Source: Saxidomus purpurata
Taxonomy: Eukaryota; Mollusca; Bivalvia; Venerida; Veneridae
Assembly: GCA_022818135.1 (NCBI GenBank)
Contig: JAFMSR010000007.1
Location: forward strand, 30,014,066-30,078,065
Length of the DNA stretch: 64,000 bases
Reading direction: 5' to 3'
The notes beneath the pieces are model-generated. The model was not told the origin of the DNA and did no database searches. It was given only the letters and a program-made list of their open reading frames with translations. Below are positions 61,903 to 64,000 of this stretch, one piece after another (within the stretch, counting starts at the first letter, position 1; each line of letters starts with the position of its first letter). The translations under genes and the position numbers were made by a program.

Positions 61903-62037
61903 AAATACTTCAGCCCTGACCGGGAATCGAACCCGGGACCTCTCACACCTAAGGCGGACACTCTACCACGTCGCTATAAAAACTAGCTTAATAGCAAGGA
62001 AGTATAAGTGCACCCTTTATACTTTATCTTACTACAC
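61903..62037 (-). mobile_element. tRNA-headed SINE, copy B
   Basis: Near-identical to copy A at 60545 and in the same orientation, with B-box GGTTCGATTC. Differences are single bases (TGACCGGGAATC against TGACAGAGAATC, ACGTCGC against ACGTGGC). Confidence 0.65.
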
Positions 62038-62694
62038 AAGTCTCGGTTTGATTCCAGCAAAGGTAATCATTCATGTACATGGATCTAGTTCGTAAGATGG
62101 GATGCATGAAGTTGGTACACGAATCTGTTGATGTAAAATAATTATGCCCCATATAATCTGTATTGTATAACATTCAAAAGGATACAAAACATATCAGATT
62201 CAGATTATCTAGTTGTTCTGGGCGCATCAAAAATGACTATCACTATGGAAAAATGACTATCACTATGGAAAACGGAAATCATAAAACCATGTAAACTTGG
62301 CAAAAAAGCAAATAAGCAAATTGTCAATTGGCAATTGACAAATAAGCAAATCAGCAATTGGCAAATAAGCAAATCAGCAATTGGCAAATAAGCAAATACG
62401 TAAATCAGCAATTAACAAATAAGCAAATTAGCAAATCAGCAATTAACAAATAAGCAATTCAGCAATTGGCAAATAAGCAAATTGGCCAATAAGCAAATCA
62501 GCAATTGGCAAATAAGCAATTCAGCAGTTGGCAGATAAGCAAATTAGTAAATCAGCAATTGGCAAATAAGCAATTCAGCAGTTGGCAAATAAGCAAATTG
62601 GCAAATAAGCAAATAAGCAAATCAGCAATTGGCAAATAAGCAATTCAGCAGTTGGCAAATAAGCAAATTGGCATATCCCTACCAGCTTTCCATA

Positions 62695-63224
62695 GCTTTT
62701 CCATGCAGTAACAGTGAGCTAGTTATGGCAGATAGAGCGGTGGTATACGTAAGATGACGTCATTTTTAAATAATGAATATGCAGGAAAGAACAATAGAAA
62801 AATACAATTTTTTAAATATCTTTTGTTAGGAAAAAGCGCATGTTATTTTTTTTCAGCGTACTGAGTATGTTTATAAATTATTGTAAGGCAAATTTCATGT
62901 CAATATCTTGTTGGTGAAATTTTATTTTTTTTACCAGCTGGAAAACCAGAAAGTTATGTTTTTATCAGGTCTGTATAGATCAGATAAATATTATGTGAAA
63001 TTTAACTTGCGCTGTTTCTTTGAACAAAAAAAAAAACGTTATTTAAAAAATTGTACTTTTCGATTGTTAACGTTTTAGTGCCATCGGGCTGTTTTAGCTC
63101 ATTTGGGGTATCTACCCCAGTCGGGAGATATGCACAGCCTGTTGAAGTACAGCCGTGGCCATTATTCTGTACACTGTAATGTAATACAGTAATCGTCTCA
63201 TATAACTGTTAAGTTATAATTTTC
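62695..63224. other. No gene recognised; one CRE site
   Basis: AT-rich DNA with a perfect TGACGTCA at 62755-62762, just outside the right fold-back arm. Otherwise nothing recognisable. Confidence 0.4.
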
Positions 63225-63565
63225 TTGTTAAACTTGAGGCCTATGGTCTTTCAAATGAAGCTATATGTGCAACGACTTGATAGGATTTTAAATTTTGATA
63301 CATTATGTTTAAGACTTTTGTAAGGCCTGCTATTTATTACTGCCCATTATTTGCCATTTTTGTAGTAAGAAAAACAGAAAAAATGGAAAAAATACAATAT
63401 AGAGCTCTAAAACTAGTTTTTCAGGATTACAGCTCTTCGTATAAAGTTAAAATGGATACACTACACTTAACCAGAATTAAATACATAGCTATTGAAACTT
63501 TTAAATGTATAAACATTATTGCCCCACTATATATTCAAGATGTTGTTTGTTTAAAAGAATCATAA
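63225..63565 (+). pseudogene. LINE reverse transcriptase, right piece
   Basis: Starts LVKLEAYGLSNEAICA, which in LINE proteins directly follows the KAFDCLPHDL block found at 56880-56930. After a deletion it resumes as an open frame at 63305-63565: MFKTFVRPAIYYCPL, KTEKMEKIQYRALKLVFQDY and IAIETFKCINIIAPLYIQD, the conserved C-terminal part of Jockey/CR1-like ORF2. The endonuclease domain and most of the reverse transcriptase are missing. Confidence 0.75.
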
Positions 63566-63784
63566 TAACTTCAGGTATGAAAACACCATAGTACAGCCGA
63601 GAGTAAACTTCTTGTATCTTGTATCTTATAAATCCTTTTTTTCCATTCAATATTATGCTTTCCCACTTGTAAAATCCATTGAGGGGATTACGAATACCTT
63701 GTAAAATCCATTGAAAGTATTTTGACTACTGTGCCATTTTTGGACCAAAGGGATTTTGACTGTGATCTCGTGATCAATGGTCCC

Positions 63785-64000
63785 TTTTTAGCTCACGCAT
63801 CCATCCACATTTTTCCTTTCTGTTGACAAAAAACCATGTTCTGCATGGAATGGAATTGTTTGAACACCTTTCGTGCATGGAACGGCGTATTATAGGCCTT
63901 GCTGTATCAGAGTAAAAGATTTTAAAGTTTTTCCTATATAAGCCTATGTAAAATAAAGTGATTCCTCTTGTGGGGTCATAATTTGAACACTAACAAGTCA
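63785..64000 (-). repeat. Second locus of the 165-bp repeat family, inverted
   Basis: Read on the minus strand: GTTCAAATTATGACCCCAC, then ACATAGGCTTATATAGGAAA and ATTCCATTCCATGCAGAAC, the same words as in the array at 50.75-52.14 kb. It runs off the window. Confidence 0.75.

Larger units (their letters stand above)
57890..62694. mobile_element. Fold-back-type inverted repeat pair bounding 4.8 kb
   Basis: The left arm 57890-58055 begins TATGGAATGCCGGTAGGGAC and continues as tandem variants of TTTGCTTATTTGCCAA. The right arm 62276-62694 is its inverse, ending CCCTACCAGCTTTCCATA and made of GCAAATAAGCAAATCAGC variants. The inner edges also match (GCCAAGTTAACACCGTTTTA against GCCAAGTTTACATGGTTTTA read inverted). 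Arms are about 165 and 420 bp, differing in the number of short repeats. No obvious target-site duplication. Between the arms lie SINE copies and a 146-bp satellite but no recognised transposase. Confidence 0.55.

Overview
The window is animal (metazoan) nuclear DNA, AT-rich, with long introns, consensus GT-AG splice sites and dense interspersed and tandem repeats. The repeat families (tRNA-headed SINEs, arrays carrying motifs such as GGGGCATAACTCTG or GTCAAAATTGACC, short hairpin-headed repeats) are the kind common in marine bivalve molluscs. A bivalve is therefore my best guess; it rests on general knowledge, not on a database match. One run of exactly 500 Ns (52251-52750) is a scaffold gap.

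Two genes could be reconstructed exon by exon with consistent phases. On the minus strand, 1152-12189 holds 14 coding exons of a PIWIL1-type Argonaute (piRNA effector). Its C-terminal PIWI exons would lie to the left of the window. On the plus strand, 28565-48736 holds a complete 24-exon gene for CFAP251 (WDR66), a WD40 protein of the axonemal calmodulin- and spoke-associated complex, about 1138 aa. Two further genes are partial. The last coding exon of ALKBH4 (2-oxoglutarate/Fe(II) dioxygenase) follows the gap at 52751-53224 (+). Two exons of GPATCH3 lie at 55419-56318 (-); they carry an in-frame TGA where Trp is expected, and the rest of the gene is not visible, so this looks like a broken or partial copy.

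Layout: 1-1.15 kb no recognised gene; 1.15-12.2 kb PIWIL1, with a decayed duplicate of its exon 12 and a tandem array in one intron; 12.2-28.5 kb a transposon-rich intergenic region (hAT-like elements, hAT MITEs with target-site duplications, a TIR element containing a TTF-type zinc finger, a LINE remnant); 28.5-48.7 kb CFAP251 with intronic SINEs and minisatellites; 48.7-52.2 kb repeats, including a 165-bp array; 52.75-53.5 kb the ALKBH4 end; 55.4-56.3 kb the GPATCH3 fragment; 56.8-63.6 kb a LINE reverse-transcriptase copy that appears split by about 6.3 kb of inserted DNA. That insert contains a fold-back inverted-repeat pair, duplicated CRE sites, a 146-bp satellite and paired SINE copies.

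The most unusual signal is a tiny perfect or near-perfect palindrome (30 and 35 bp, arms beginning CAGGAACGTAGAAT) found at two unrelated sites (22626-22660 and 55224-55253). Each copy is flanked flush by a different 7-bp direct repeat, as expected for a mobile insertion of minimal size. No operons, CRISPR arrays, rRNA genes or intact tRNA genes were seen. The genes do not form a functional cluster, although PIWIL1 and CFAP251 are both typically active in the germ line/testis.
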